Below, piece by piece: positions 11,101-24,355 of a DNA stretch of 64,000 nt. The position numbers were made by a program, and so were the translations under genes. Each line of letters begins with the position of its first letter. Positions within the stretch are counted from its first letter, which is position 1. The DNA comes from Phallusia mammillata (taxonomy: Eukaryota; Chordata; Ascidiacea; Phlebobranchia; Ascidiidae), in contig QLIY01000368.1 of NCBI GenBank assembly GCA_003260075.1, positions 80,730 through 144,729 of the forward strand. Reading direction: 5' to 3'. The notes under the pieces were generated by a model. That model did not search any database and was not told the origin of the DNA. It saw only the letters and a program-made list of their open reading frames with translations.

Positions 11101-14100
11101 TTTACAAAATTATATTGAATTTCGGAACTAGACCCAACCCACCTTAAACCAGTGAGCACAATGTCAGGTGCTGGATCGGCGTCCTTCCTTCCGATTCTGA
11201 TTTGTTTTCCCTTCTCTATCTTATGTTTAATAACCCCCGACAACATTGGATCCTCGTTTAAGTTCACGAAGTGTGCGGCTTTCATCTTTCCACTGTCGTG
11301 CTTCTGTTCCAAAATCACGTCTTCTTGACGAGACTAAAACAAAAAAAATGTTGGGTCAAAATTTATTCCTGTAAAATAAGTACAACAAAAACGTTTCAAG
11401 TCTGCAATATGAAAGACATTATACATTCCACGTTGCACCAAAATATTTTAACCAACTTCTTCTATATTTTACTTGTTCAAGTTTCGCATCCCAATCCATA
11501 TCATTCATCATTTCCTGGTTGGCCATCAGTTGAAGTCGAATTTCTTCGGCCATTTGGCGACGCATTGCCTCGATGTCTGAATGTTGTACATTGTTAATTC
11601 ATCTATAATCTAATGTAATGCAATGAGCACGTTTGTTAATCAAAGGCCTGAAAAATTGGATTTGTTTTTTGTTGTTACACTTGTTTATGCACAATCAACT
11701 GATAGGTTGGTGGGTTCGAATCCCATCGCAGTCTACACTGTTTGGAAATGACGCTTAACGCCTCTTGCAGGCTTGGGGTACTCTAATTCGTTCCAGTATT
11801 CCTTTTCAGATGTTTTTAAGATTATACCTCTCAGGTGAATTGGAATAAATTGAACTCAGTTCTAATGTCTTTTACATTTTTTGTCAAATTGTACTAAATT
11901 TACTACCTAATTAAAGTAGTTTATAATACTCGAAAACAAACACACTTATAATTATAATGATTATAATCATTTGGAGCAAACTTTGAACACGAAATTAGTT
12001 CTTTAAGTCCCTAAAATTCAGTTTTTAATTTAAACCCTATCTTACCTTCTGGACTCATTCCACTCTGTGGCACCACACTCATGTCGCCTGATAATCGGCC
12101 TTTCAACTTTTCGTTTTCCTCCCGAAGTTCTCGGATCAGTTTGTCGAGAGGATTCTCGTTGACCACGGCTTTGTTCTTGATCTTTTTCGCACGGTCAGCA
12201 TATCTGCAAAAAGTTTAACGTTTGTAATATGTATGCCTAATAAACTTTGCTCTTTGAAATTGTTATCATCCGTAGTGCTAACATTTTTATCCGTTGATGT
12301 TTTTAATAATAATCCGTTGCTGTTTAAGATGTTTTTAAAAAATAATTAATAAATTCAAAAACAACTACTTTCGGTTTCGCCTGTGTATTAAAAGATGGTG
12401 TTCAAACATTTGTGGGTGTTCGAAAATAATAGTAGATAGCAATTTCTTGCATTATTTCAAATTAGGGTATAAGAAGCAGTTTTGGTTGTTTACCTAAGAG
12501 TTGAGAGTGTTTCGTCGTAGTTTATATCAGCGGGTGAAAGTGCAGCAATCATAATGGTCTTTGAGTTTCCTCCCAAAGCATTCATAAGCAGTTTTGTGAG
12601 GACGGAGTCACGATATGGCACAACCACCTTCTTCTTGCCAAGGGACAAGTCTGCGAGGGCCTGTACAAAAGATATTTTAAGGGGCGTGCATTACAGGCTC
12701 GATAAAACAGAAAACAAGTGGGATAAACAGCAAGGTTGCACGTAAATCGAGCTGGGTTAACTTTTTGACGTAGTAACTTACCGAGATGACATTTCCGAGA
12801 GCTGACAACGATTTGTTGATGTTTGCTCCTTCCTTCAATCGATCACCAGTAGCTCCTGTGCTGTCGGCTCTTTCAGAACCTTAAACATTGTATTTATGCA
12901 GTTTACATCCTATATCTTTTGTTTAACTTTAATCGTGGCTGTATTTTTTATACACTCAAATATTTTGCAGAAGTCAATATGTCTAACATCAATAAATTTG
13001 ACTACATAACTGTCATATACAGTACTGCCTATATAGGTGAAAATCTCTGTTTACCTGCCAAATCAACAAGATTGATGCTAGAACTCTTTTTAGTCTCCTG
13101 TCCAGCCTCATTTTTCTGAATCTGGTCAAATGTTATGGTGACAACTGTGTGAGCACGGGAGCTTGTTGCATTCATTTGTGTGGATGCGACAGTTCTGTTT
13201 GAAGTACCTGTTTGCAGAAAAACAACTTGTTATCAACACAGACCAACAGTATATTATTTTGTAATATGCCTGTGTTTAAATGAAGGGTTAATTAAATCTT
13301 AAACGGAGGTTAAACCTGAAAAGTATTACACAAGCAAAAGTATCTTTCAACGATTTTTCTGTGACTAAAAATGCAGAAAAGAATTCTATGTATTTTTTTA
13401 TGCACCTTCTTCCATACGCCTCTCAATCTCATTGTAACTTCCTACAGCAACTTTCTTCAACTTCTCGACATAGAAGAGTCCCAGTTTGGGATTCTGACGG
13501 ACTTGCAATCCACCCTTGGGGTTGTCTTTTGTGAGAAGATCTCGAACTTGTTCATTGTAAATTTCCAACATGGAAAATGTCACTTCATATTTCTGTTTGT
13601 GTGCAAAATCAACAAATCAGGTATTACACTCCATGGCATGGTTGGTGACAAAGTATTGTTGCCAGAGTGAACAAGTTACAAAAACAAAATCGGTACAGTG
13701 CTTGTTACATGACTGTGTTTATTTGCATAATGATAATTTCTAACTAGGTTTCTTGGCCTGTTTTTTTTAAAAAAAAACTTTCATTGGACAAATGATTATA
13801 ATCGTGATAATTATCACGGGGGGGGGGAGAAACAGCCTTTTTTAAAAAAAACTTTCATTGGACAAATGATTATAATCGTGATAATTATCACGAAAATTTC
13901 AAAATATTGAATTCCCTGAAGTGTTTTGTGCTCTTGGCCTTATTAAAACCAGCTTGTATTATGAGGGTTGGCTCATTTCTGAATTTATATATTGTGACTA
14001 AGCAAGTTTCAAATATGTTGTACATTGTTATGGCAACAGTTATATAAGGGCAAACAATACTTTAAAATGGCTTGACAGAGAAATAGTTTTTAAGACCGAG

Positions 14101-17100
14101 CGATCCCATCGGATTCTATTTGTGATTGTTTGATGTCAATCAACTATGACATTCATAAAAAGATCAAATAGTTTGTGTACCCACAATATTGCTATGTTGG
14201 CTGCAAAAAAAGGACATCGAATACGGTAAAAGGGCAATTAAATTTCGGCCGGTGACTCTATTCACTTTCTCTGACCCAGAGACAACAGACATAATGGCAC
14301 CTTCAACTGTCTGGGGGGGTAAATCAACCATTACTCTCAATTCTCTACCAACTAATGTCAATTTGCTCAGCTCCATTCACACAATGGAGATGTCTGGTTG
14401 CAGTTGAAATGAGGTTGACCACATATCTGATCTGTTTTTTTTTTACATTTTAAAATATGTCGGTAATATTATAAATGTGATTTTTCCCCACAAAAATATC
14501 CTTTACTTAACAGGAGTTTTGTAATCTTTGTGAGTAAAACAGTAAACAACTTCTTTTGTTTAAATCCTTTGGTACTTTAAAAAACAAAATGAAACCATTT
14601 TTTGATTTTAATTTAGTAAGACTTTTTTTCCTTTAATACATTGAAAAATTTGCTATCAATGCAAATTATGGAACTATACCGGGAAACCTTTAATGGTAAA
14701 GTAACATTTAATGTACTGTTGCCAAGGAAATGATCTCAAACAGTTACACCCTTCGCAGAGAAATACAAACAATTCTGGTTCCAACTAGCAGGTGGTGTTG
14801 GTTTTAGAACACCCGGTCACGCATAACACTAATTTATTTCAATAACTTTCAAAAAGTGGCTGATCCATCATGAAAATGACACAAAAACAAACAGAAACTG
14901 GAATCAAGTTTGCCTAGGGAGAGGCCAATTTCTCATTAAGTGTCACAAAAGGTGCTTTGACAACGAAGAATCAAACAATTACATACACGCTACAGCAGCT
15001 GGTGGTATGGGGAGTTTTGTAAACTGATATTTGGCACAATCCACAGTGATGCACTTAAGTTGAGTGAAATGAGTCACACATTAAAGGAGCATCATATGAT
15101 TCATAATATGTTGTGAGAAAGGTTATTGAAAACTTTCAAATGATTTTTATCACACGAACTGTGCAACTGTGCGTAGCTAACAAAAAGTTTGATATTTCAA
15201 TTTTACGGCTGTCTCCAAATGCTTAGATTTTTTAATTTTTCACCCATAGCATGTTTTAACCATTTCATTACTTACTGTTTCTTCAGAGCTTCTCCCAATT
15301 GTTTTGAACAATTCATCGCATGTGATTGGGACAATACCCCTATGAAAACAGAAAAAAGATGATAAAACAGCAATCGTAGTTTTGGGTAAGAAATATTTTG
15401 GAGTTAAAAAGCAACATAATATTTTTATTATTTCGATAAAACAGACTTTGACATACTTGTTTTTTCCATATCCCACCATAGAAAATGATTTTCCTGATCC
15501 AGTCTGTCCATAAGCAAATAGCGAACAGTTGTAGCCTGTGGATCAATAGAAATTATACTGTATTTGCTAAAATACATGTTTGGAAAACCACATCCCCACT
15601 CTTTTGTGTAATTTCCGTAAGCACACAGAAAAAAAATGATGGCATATGTGTGAAATGTAAAAAGATTTGGTTTCACTTCCCATAAAAAAGCATCAATAAT
15701 AAAATCTTGTCATTAAGCCATATATAAGGGTACAAGTTTGTTCAATATTGGGAGTTATGTAATGCCTGAAATGTCAGATTGGGGTTGGGCAAAACGAAAG
15801 CTCTGCAGTGTCATGGAGCAAACAAAGGTTTTATTTGATTACAACAAAAGTAAGGATTCCTAAGACAACAAGTTGGTCAACTGTGTAAACACAGTGAATA
15901 ACCTTTTGTCTGGTAAGGTTGGACCACTTTGAAATTGGGCCACAATAAGATTAAAGCTTTAAATCATGGAAGGGGTTGTCTGCAAGTTTGCTGAATCATC
16001 ACATTTCAAATATTTTTGACCCATTGCAATCAAAATGCAACCATCTAGCTGTCAGCAATGTTTTGTAATGAGTAGCATAACTTACCTTCAAAAGCATTGT
16101 CTAATACACCCTGTCCGAGATTGTCGAATACATCACGTTGAGTTGCATACTTTTTTGATTTTGCTGTTAGGACACCATCAATGTCATCAAAGTTGTCATG
16201 TGACCTGTAATGTTATGAATTGTTGCAAGCATTTAGCCTTAAACTACAAACGGAATAATTAAAATGAAATTAAACAGTAACTTAATAGTTTAGTGATTGA
16301 ATCAATAAGTTTGCTTACCAGTATGAGAAGTCAAAAGAAAACTGAAAAGAAAAAATAAATGTGATGTTATAAGCATAATGTTGATTTGTACCGCATTTTA
16401 GAAAAACACAATATACAAAATAAAACAAGCTTTTTCAGATTTGTCTAAATTATATTGCTAACCTGTTTTGGTTCCTCCTCTGAAAACAAAAAAATACAAG
16501 ATGTTAGTCTTTTTGCCCAGGGTTCTAAATCACATGTCATGTTTAATAGAAACACCCTAAACATATTTTACATGTCCATTAAATAATATACATTCTTACT
16601 TGGTGTTTCTGGGTTTGCAATTGTTGTAGTCGTTCCATTCATTCCTATGATACATTTTGCTCCTCGGTCCTTTTCCCTGTTACATCAAACATTAAAGCAT
16701 AAACATAAAACAGCAACCACCAAGCACATGTCCAATACGTTTTTGTTCATACGCTTTCCGCATAAAATGTTTTAGTTGGTTTAAAACAACTACTCCACTT
16801 GATGTTATTAAGTACCCAAATAGCGCTTGTATAATAAACAATATTAAAATGTTATTGAATTGTAAGCAAATAACAAAACTGCAAAATACATTATTATCAT
16901 TCTTCTCATCCAATTTATGGTGCAGATTAGTGGAATAACAACAAATATTCTCACCTTTGATTGAAAGGCCGTACTCTTACAGCTACTTTTACCCTGAAAA
17001 AAAAAAACAATTTAGAGATTATGCTTTTTAAGTTTGTATGTGTTCTTGCTTAATATCAAATGGAATAGGTAGTTTGTCACAAATTCACATTATGTCTACA

Positions 17101-18626
17101 CAAAGTTGCTTTTATACATTAGTAGTCTGTCTAGAAATTTAACATGAATTTTGTAAATGGGAATAATTTTAGTTGTTGTGAAGAGGTTGCAATAAATGCA
17201 CTGTTACCCAGATATAGGTTATAGGTTAGCACTGTCAAAGTGGTACAATCTAGTCAATGTTGATAAACGTATAAAACCAAATTCAAAAACCACACAATAT
17301 CGTCAAAAAGGTTTTATTGTGTCTGCAAAGCTTGTTTATGACGGCTAGTACGTTTGACAGTGAAAGTGAAGACTTATAGCTACGCAAACATCATATGTTG
17401 CCCAACTCATTAACTGTGAATGTCCCGTACACACAACAGTTGTAAATCAACTTTACTAAAACCAAAAAAAAAACACTGTTAAATTTACTACAATTTGAAA
17501 GACAAATGCTAGACCAACTTACGAATTCGAATTCATGCAGAAAATTTTCGGCAGGTTTTAAATAAATAACCCTGAACCTGTAATCTCTGTGACTTTCATC
17601 TCATTGTGAATACACAGACAACAGACAGATGACATTACCACTTCACAACCAACGCGTTCAGTTGTTTTTGTCTCGTCGCAGCAACAATACTATAACCATT
17701 GTTTACGTCATACAATATGTCGTTAGCTTTGGTTTTGAGCCATAGCAACGGCACTGAAGCCGAAAATACCCAATGACGTCATAAAGTGCTAGTGGTTGCA
17801 GAGAATGTTATCAACAGATATTTTTATGCTTGACAGGGTTATAAACCTTACGTTGAACCGACAGAAATTGTAAAACAAACAATATTTTTTATAGTAGTTG
17901 GCCACAAGCACAATGAAACGAATTGTAATAAAGTTTAAATATTCTTACGCGTCGTAACTTGGTCCAAACTTCCACCAATATTAGGCGAAAGGTGAATCAC
18001 TCAAGTGGTAAGTGTAAAGTAAAGTGTAACGTTTGCAGCGGGTTTTCAAATACGTTTTGTGCAGTCAAGCGTGCCCGTTGGTAAAATAAAAGCAACTTGA
18101 ATTTAAAGGCCCATGTACGAACACATTGCTATAGCCTACATTTGGAGAGCGCCCTAAATAGTTTCGTTTTGTATCTCCACGGGTATAGGGTTTTGATACA
18201 TTTTATCCTATAGCAAACAATCATCAGACTAGTTTAGAGGTCATTACCCTGATTTCCAGAAAAGTCGAGTTTGAATTATGTTCAAGCCAACCTGCATCGT
18301 TAATGAAATGGCTTTATGATGTAATCCATAAATTTTATGGATTGGAAAACAAATTGAATCGTAGTAAATGTACGTTGCAGACCACCGGAAAATGTACAAT
18401 CTCAAATGACGTGTAATTTGAGTTCGCTTGATATGCGCAAAACACAAGTTCACCTCTGTGCGTCTGAAGCTACAACACTACCTTTAACCAGCCCGCACTA
18501 AAACGCTCCCATACAAAACTAATGTTGCTATTAATGGAAGCGTTTAGTACGATTTATCCAAAGCACAATATTTTACAAAGACTTATACACTAAACGAAAT
18601 TTTACTTACGATTCGCCTCCCGACAT
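2014..18626 (-). CDS. Kinesin-3 motor of the KIF28/KLP-6 type with FHA domain and C-terminal CAAX box
   Basis: A microtubule motor rebuilt from 28 coding exons with continuous phase (3420 bp, 1139 residues). Exons, 5' to 3': 18626-18610, 16993-16955, 16676-16600, 16479-16463, 16341-16319, 16204-16086, 15535-15457, 15339-15276, 13592-13406, 13207-13055, 12879-12782, 12660-12494, 12203-12046, 11576-11473, 11333-11143, 10845-10703, 10443-10300, 10089-9942, 9794-9707, 8101-7928, 7316-7194, 7084-6977, 6819-6658, 6330-6175, 5483-5358, 4712-4515, 2715-2485, 2139-2014. Landmarks: N-terminal [11 protein letters not shown]-loop GQTGSGKS (107-114), NATSSRAH (220-227), DLAGSER (256-262), then an FHA domain (about 475-545) with GRKDA and KDHASI. 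Wording around [10 protein letters not shown] and [17 protein letters not shown] points to KIF28/KLP-6 rather than KIF1. KLP-6 in C. elegans works with polycystins in sensory cilia; a ciliary role here is inference. The last three exons are the least certain. Confidence 0.92.
2485..2715 (-). other. Kinesin exon 27: Ser/Arg-rich tail with tandem RRxS sites
   Basis: This 231-bp exon (phase 0 on both ends) follows a TAG acceptor. It encodes a basic, Ser-rich stretch with repeated SRRxS units (RRVS, RRGS, RRSS, RRVS, RRSS), the consensus for PKA-like basophilic kinases. Besides the terminal donor (GTAAGT, 2484-2479), two more perfect GTAAGT donors lie inside, after 2641 and after 2572. Each would end the exon in phase 0, so all three could join the last exon in frame. 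The repeats are partly built from TGACGTCA octamers. Assignment to this gene rests on strand, phase and position, not on homology. Confidence 0.6.
3645..3823. mobile_element. hAT-type MITE, 179 bp, in a kinesin intron
   Basis: The termini are inverted: CAGTGGTGGGATTCAGCCGG on the left and TTTGAATCCCACCACTG on the right. Both sides are flanked by the 8-bp direct repeat GCTATATA (3637-3644 and 3824-3831), the target-site length of hAT transposons. It lies between kinesin exons 26 and 27. No transposase is encoded. Confidence 0.85.
5803..6092. repeat. Duplicated flank around a 10-G run (assembly join)
   Basis: The block 5804-5940 is repeated at 5956-6092 with a few base differences, and the copies are separated by ten G (5941-5950). 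The arrangement matches two overlapping allelic contig ends that were not merged. It lies within a kinesin intron and does not affect the exons. Confidence 0.75.
7765..7845 (-). repeat. tRNA-derived (SINE-like) fragment
   Basis: Read on the minus strand, 7833-7816 gives TGGCCGAGTGATTAGCGC, like the A box of a Ser/Leu tRNA. Then 7796-7779 gives GGTTGTGGGTTTTAATCC, a degenerate B box. The cloverleaf is not complete, so a tRNA-headed SINE or tRNA pseudogene is likelier than a working tRNA. It lies in a kinesin intron. Confidence 0.5.
8398..8419. repeat. (AT)n microsatellite
   Basis: A short perfect AT dinucleotide run in a kinesin intron. Confidence 0.9.
8920..9203. repeat. Duplicated flank around a 12-G run (assembly join)
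   Basis: The block 8920-9055 recurs at 9068-9203 with scattered substitutions, separated by G at 9056-9067. This is the same pattern as at 5803-6092. It lies in a kinesin intron. Confidence 0.75.
9280..9537. mobile_element. hAT-type MITE, 258 bp, in a kinesin intron
   Basis: The left end CAGTGGTTCTTGACTG and right end CCAGTTAAGAACCACTG are inverted. The flanks are the near-perfect 8-bp repeat GCTTACAC/GCTTACAT (9272-9279, 9538-9545). A 128-codon open frame inside has no protein features and is taken as chance. Confidence 0.82.
10703..11333 (-). other. FHA-domain coding exons of the kinesin
   Basis: Exons 15 and 16 (11333-11143 and 10845-10703) encode the forkhead-associated domain that marks kinesin-3 motors. 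[14 protein letters not shown] precedes it, as in KIF1-type motors. Then come [34 protein letters not shown] and [13 protein letters not shown] domains bind phosphothreonine peptides in many proteins; whether this one does cannot be read from the sequence. Confidence 0.88.
11706..11728 (+). repeat. B-box-like tRNA-derived remnant
   Basis: GGTGGGTTCGAATCCCATC matches the T arm of a tRNA, but no acceptor stem or D arm is recognisable upstream. Probably a SINE fragment; not a tRNA gene. Confidence 0.3.
12046..16993 (-). other. Kinesin motor-domain coding exons
   Basis: Exons 2-13 of the kinesin gene encode the motor core, about residues 6-360. Nucleotide is held by the P-loop in exon 7 (15535-15457), switch I in exon 10 (13207-13055) and switch II across the exon 10/11 junction. 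[11 protein letters not shown] in exon 12 (12660-12494) and [19 protein letters not shown] in exon 13 (12203-12046) give the end of the core and the neck. In switch I the family consensus SSRSH reads SSRAH. The acceptor of exon 11 is AAG, and the donor of exon 9 is GTGCAT; both are weak, but phase and homology support them. Confidence 0.9.
13764..13892. repeat. Duplicated flank around a 9-G run (assembly join)
   Basis: A block with CATTGGACAAATGATTATAA and TCGTGATAATTATCACG occurs on both sides of G at 13818-13826. The block itself contains the palindrome CGTGATAATTATCACG. It lies in the long intron between kinesin exons 8 and 9. Confidence 0.7.
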
Positions 18627-21600
18627 GTTGAATATGAAAGTTTTCCAGCAATAGGGGTAAAATTGTTAAAAACGTCTATACTCCCAAAAATACTCCTAAA
18701 ATCTTCACTGCCGACAAAGGCACAGTTTAATGTCAATGAAATCAAACTGACAACATTTGCACTTTCGCTAATTTACGTAAATAAAATTTTGTAAAAATGT
18801 TAAAAAGAAAAAAAGTAAATGGATGGGCGATCTCTTCAAAGAAATCCCAGACACCGCCGCTTTGTGCGGTCACAAAAGCGAATCGCGATTCTGTAGTGTT
18901 TGATAAACTACCAAACAATTATCCGTTGTTGAACAATAAATCCCACCGCTTGTCTTGAACAAGTGATTTATGCCGACACGGTCTCTATGTTTAAGTGTTG
19001 AACAATTGTTATTAATTTGGCGATTAAAGTATAGAACACCTGCGTTACGAAACTGCTTGTACGGTAGAATCGCAAATATTGTGTAGTGTTTGCGAAACTA
19101 TATCTATATTAGCAACAGTTTTGGCAGAGATTAAAATCGTGTTCAAGGCTTTTGTCTGATTAGCTTTTTGAGTTGAACCACCAAAAGTGCCCATGAAGGG
19201 TACTTCGTGAAAAATGTTTAAACTCTTACAACATAAAGATTTTATTATGTCCATGCTGTTTAAAATTTGACAATTTCGCGAGTTCCAGGTTAAGGGTGAA
19301 AATAATCAAAATTGATGGATTGTTATTAAAACTACCTCCAGATGATTTAACTGTCGTTTTGTACAGCAGGTTGCAAATTTAGGAAATCAGTTGTCGGCTT
19401 TTGAGGGGTTATTATTAGCGATGCACCGAAGTTATAACGGATTGGATAAAATCATTCCGAGCGATATGACCTTTGGTTATGTTGCGGTTTTTGGTCAGAA
19501 CTTTTTAAAGTTTGCCTTAAACACAAGCTTTTGTGTACATTATTGATCGGTTAAGCTCTAAATCAGCCAACTACAGTGTAATTTGTTTACCATTCATTGT
19601 TCAAGTACGAGCCATGTTTTCTACAAAATATTTTCTATTTTGTGCTGTATTACAAAAGTTTTTTGTTAATGACGGTAACGAGTTTATTTGAATGAACAAC
19701 ATATGATTCTTTAGAAAACATCCATTAGGAGCATTACAGGCGGGGTCAGACACAGTCGAAATTGTTCGGCCTCTTGGCCAAATATTCGGCGGACCTTTTA
19801 AGGCGGGTTCGGTGCAAAACCGTTTGGTTAAACATTCTGGTTGTATGTTATCCGCTTATTTCTTTTTTTTGCTTATTACCAGTAAAAAAACAATCTTTGA
19901 TACAAAACTGATAATTTTGTATAGAACTGCAAATTACCTGCAACTTATAAACACGTTTATAAAAGCACTAAGGCCTACAAAATACAAAACGTAATAAACC
20001 ACTTGATTCATTTAAAAATTCACAACAGTTCAACTAACAAAAAGTTATATCTGTATTACTTTAGTTTCTAATCTTTTTAAAACTCTAATACACCTAAGGC
20101 CTAAAATCGTCTCTCGCACAAAATTCGACCACTCTCAACCCCAACCAACCCTAAATGACTGAAGATTGGCCTAATCCAATGAGACGAAGGTGAAGGGCGC
20201 GAACAAACAAAAAAGGGCTTTTCCATTCAACAGGTTATTCCAAAGTCCCATAACGTTAAACAAACGAAAGCAAGGAATTGAATTTGGTGATAGCATAAGA
20301 GGGATTGTGACGCCAGACAGGTTTGTTGGGATGAAGAATCCATTCATTATTCATGCCGCTTGGAATATTTGTGTTGGAAACACGGATTATAAAGCTTTTG
20401 TGAGTATTTTTAGGTTATGTTTATTTTTATTATCAATTAACCTGGCATTTGATCTAGTATTTTTTATGTACTAATTTTATTTATTTATTTAATTGAAAAG
20501 TCTCAAAAAATTCAATTTATCGTTATCATTTTATAATTATGCTTTTGATTTTTTTGGCCACTGTTTTGGCAGCACGTATAATTATTGGAACTGATTTACT
20601 CATGTTGATTGCTGGTTGTATAGGCCTGCCACTCGTACTGAGTGTCAACAATCTGTTTTTAAAAAGGACATGTGCTTTTGTTAGTGAAAGTTTACACTTC
20701 AATTTCTAGAACTGCGTAGTGATTCCCTTCCGTGGTTAAAAGTTAAAACTGCTGGTTTTCCCGAACCGGTCGCATTTCGGAAGTAGTAAACTGATCATTA
20801 ACCTGCGCTCCAGTCAACACAACTTCTGCACATTGACCCTCACACGAACTCCGATTATGGTAAGTGAACATCGATTTATTGACAATTCGGCGTATTCAAC
20901 AATCGCTTATTCCATTTCTTGTTATTTAAGACATGGTGTTTTTAGCTTTAAATTGTCGGCTTCGCATGATCTTTACTTTCGCTAGGTGTAAAGTTATTGA
21001 CGCATCGAAATATTATAGCTTTGCAGTAGCTTAATACGGTGGCGTAGCCGGAAAAAAAGGTTTCCTCATTTGAGAGAGAAGCTGGGATGGTTTTGTGTGC
21101 GATGAAAATAGGGTTTAAAACTTTAAATGGTACATGCGTATTTTTCAGTTTCTTGCCTAAGGGTCATGGTTTTATAAAAAAACGACGGTCAACAGTTAGA
21201 GAAAGTCCTTTATTAGTTTGACACGTGACTTTTCAAGACAAATGAGAGTTTCTCAATTTATAAAGAGTTTTCAGCAAACAAATTTAACTGTGGGACTTTT
21301 GGGGGGTGTTAGAAGTTAATTTGGTCAAATAACATTTCTTAATACGTTAAGTCCTTTTCGTGGGTAAACATTTTCTTTTGTCAGCGGAAACAATGAAACT
21401 TTGGTGACGCACAAACCCTTTCTTGACGTCACAAGTATACTCTAGACAAGTAATCGTAAAAGTCGCAAGCTAGAGAAACATCTAAAGCGCCATTGTTTAG
21501 TTTGATTTCTAAAAATGAAAATCAAACTGGTTTAACAAAAAATCGTTTTTACAGAATCAAACAACGTCACAACCGCTGTCAATGGGCAAAAGGGATCACA

Positions 21601-24355
21601 CAATGACTGCTGTGGATAAAATATACAAGCCAAAAAATATCCTGGGAAAACCAGTTTGGGTTCGGTTGGGTGCAAATGCCTATTTTCCCGATAAAACACG
21701 CTACGCACAAAGAGCATTTCCAATGCCTCCACTTTAAGCGGCCAGATTTCATACAAAATCCACAATATTATAAACTTTTATCACAACAAAATATTTGGTG
21801 GTATTTTGTATTTAACACAATACAACACGTGTACCACATTTGATACAGGCGGTACCACCGGGCCTATTGTTACATCACAACATCGTCCTCACATTACAAT
21901 AGAACCACAGTGATGTGACAATTTGCCTTTGTCCCGTCAAACTTCACTACACAGTCTAGCCAATGTATCTAAATAAAGGCAAAATAACGCCTTTTAAGTA
22001 AAAAATGACTTACGCTTCTTCTTTCATTATGACACAATCCTCTTTTCGTCGTCTTCGAGAATAATTTTTTTGTTAAAAATTGATCAATAAATTGGTAAAT
22101 AGCAATAGAATCTTGAAATCAAGACATTGTGGTTGAACAAGTGTTTTTATGGTAACAAAGTTTGTCGTACAAATTATATTTTAGGTGACTGTCTTTTCTT
22201 ATAATCGGGCGTACAGAAAGTGACAAGTCGACATTAGGAATTCGGTGGTTTTTGCACAAACCACATAACCGTAAGTGGCGCTCCACAAAAGTACTCAACT
22301 TCAAAGTGCTCTTCTAACACTTCTCTGCAGATCGTTAAACAAATACCCTTCTGTTGCGTCACAATCTAACTATTGTTCGTCACACATGGCAAGAACAAAA
22401 GAACCTTGAACCTTCCTGCGTTTGGTCAAACATTCCAATATTGCAGCGCGAATCGACCTGGGGCGTCACCAAGCCTGGCTCGACAACAATTCCACACGTT
22501 TCTATGGTGGAACGCGCAACCTAACCTTTGTTTGGATAAGGGGTCATTATGACCACACAATCGTGTTTTCTGTGAGCTAACATTGGATGACAAGTGGCGC
22601 GAACGTCCGGAGATCTCGAATTTACGGGAGACGTTGAATCGATTTACGTTGCGTCTGTCGCGCATCAAGTTCAAACTTGCCCGAGCATCTCGCTCGACCC
22701 ACAATAAAGCGAATCAAGAACATAATAGCCACGCATTTACTTGGTTGGGTGTTGCCGAATAAAAGGATGGTGCAAGCTACACAAAATGCGATGTTTTGTG
22801 AGTGTTTGGGGCAAGGCTCCTGTCACAATAAAGACTGTATGACGTCAAACAAAAAGTTTTCCTATTACCTACTGATTTTAAAACATGACTTTTCAAAATT
22901 ACCGCTAGATAATACGCACTAGATGAGGGCTGGAGAGCCTGGGGGCTTTTCTGGGCAACTGTGCGACCACCCAGCCTTCAAAGTAGCTAAATATCAATGT
23001 GTGTTTAGTGGCCCAAGGCTTATTTATAAAGATAACAGACAAAAACACAGTTATGGTGAGAGGTGAATTGTTGGTGACCTATATTCCCCACACATGTCCC
23101 AGTTGCTAATGTAGCCTCAACGGAAATACACTGGAAATAATAATGCAAGGCTGCAGCATAAAAATGATACGCTATACTGCAGTACTTTTGCAAACCGACA
23201 TTGGTTTGGTATGTTGATGGCCTGATTTCTGTGCCTAAGTAAAGATTTAATGAAAATCATTATTTGAGATTACTTCCAGTAAACACTGTTCATATCCTCA
23301 ACTACACCAGTAAATCTTCGTATGACGTCAGAGGGAGGGTTTGTGTACACATAGACGCTATTATTCCGTCATAAATTGTGCTTGTGCAATCAAACGTGAA
23401 ATCCAGTTAGCTAATACGAAACACGTACAACCTGTCCCGACGAGTCTAGACCTTGTTGTTTTGATACCAAGGTCGAAACTGATGAGGGTTTTTTTGTTCA
23501 AGAAAACGCTTCAATGCAAATTAGGGTGCTTTTCCAATTTAAATAGTAGTCACAGCATAACGAAAACGATTGTTGGTCGTTTCCTTTTTCTTTTTTATAA
23601 TTCACGCTTTTACGCTAAACTGTGATTAGTTGTCTTTTCGTTTTCGTGCTAAAAACGTTTCAGACATTTATCCGAGTGGCCGAACTGGTAATTTGTGTCT
23701 GTTTCTAGGTCAACAACCATCAAATCATTCCATCACTCGCTTACCCAAATTCGCTTTTTATTTTGTGTAAGGTTTAAACTGAAGAAGCTCCCAAATTCAA
23801 ACCCCGGTAAGTATTTTTTATGTATGTTCATGGATCTAGCGCCCCCGACCGTTGCTCGTTGCGACCAAGTCTTTGTATCTTTGCTTTTCTGCGACCTAGT
23901 GGCGGTGTAACAAAAAGGATTTTGCTCACACGATAGCGCTATAACCCTGCTTTTTACAACTATTTTTTTAAAGCGAAAGTATTTTTGTGCACGATATACA
24001 CAGAGACAAACGATTATAGTATTTATTTTTATTGCTATTTGTACCGTACATCTAGTGCTACCGAACACAAACCTCTGTTTTGTGAGGAGTTTTACGTATG
24101 TTTGTGAGCAGTTTTGCAAGCTGAACATAACGTCCAGGTAACACATGGAAAACTGATGACACAAAAAGGTCAACTAAGTAACATTTTGTAAGGTGACGTG
24201 GAGATACCCAGTAAGCTCTTAAGACCAAAAATCTAGAACCTGTCTTTTGTAGTTGTATTTTATGTTAGTTACATATGTTATTGTAGTTTGACTGCTACAA
24301 ACAAATACCTCGACAATTTGATCAAATCAATAAATAAACAAAATCTTATTCTTAC
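18627..24355. other. Intergenic DNA upstream of the kinesin; no supported gene
   Basis: The kinesin promoter should lie here but no core element can be assigned. A MITE-like fragment with GAATATTCGGC-type sequence lies around 19750-19805. Open frames at 20190-20474, 22426-22704, 22677-22922, 23341-23625 and 23733-24173 have no recognised domains. At 20857-20864 an ATG is followed directly by GTAAGT, which could be the donor of an upstream exon, but no partner exon is visible. A degenerate tRNA-like A box (TGGCCGAACTGGTAA) is near 23680. Confidence 0.45.

Noticed and set aside
22426-22922. Two overlapping open frames on opposite strands
   Set aside because: No domain, no splice context and no similarity to other parts of the window; probably chance in a slightly GC-richer stretch.
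23672-23812. Possible tRNA gene with an intron
   Set aside because: It has an A-box-like TGGCCGAACTGGTAA and a T-arm-like AATTCAAACCCC about 120 bp apart, but no acceptor stem pairs and the spacing is too long.
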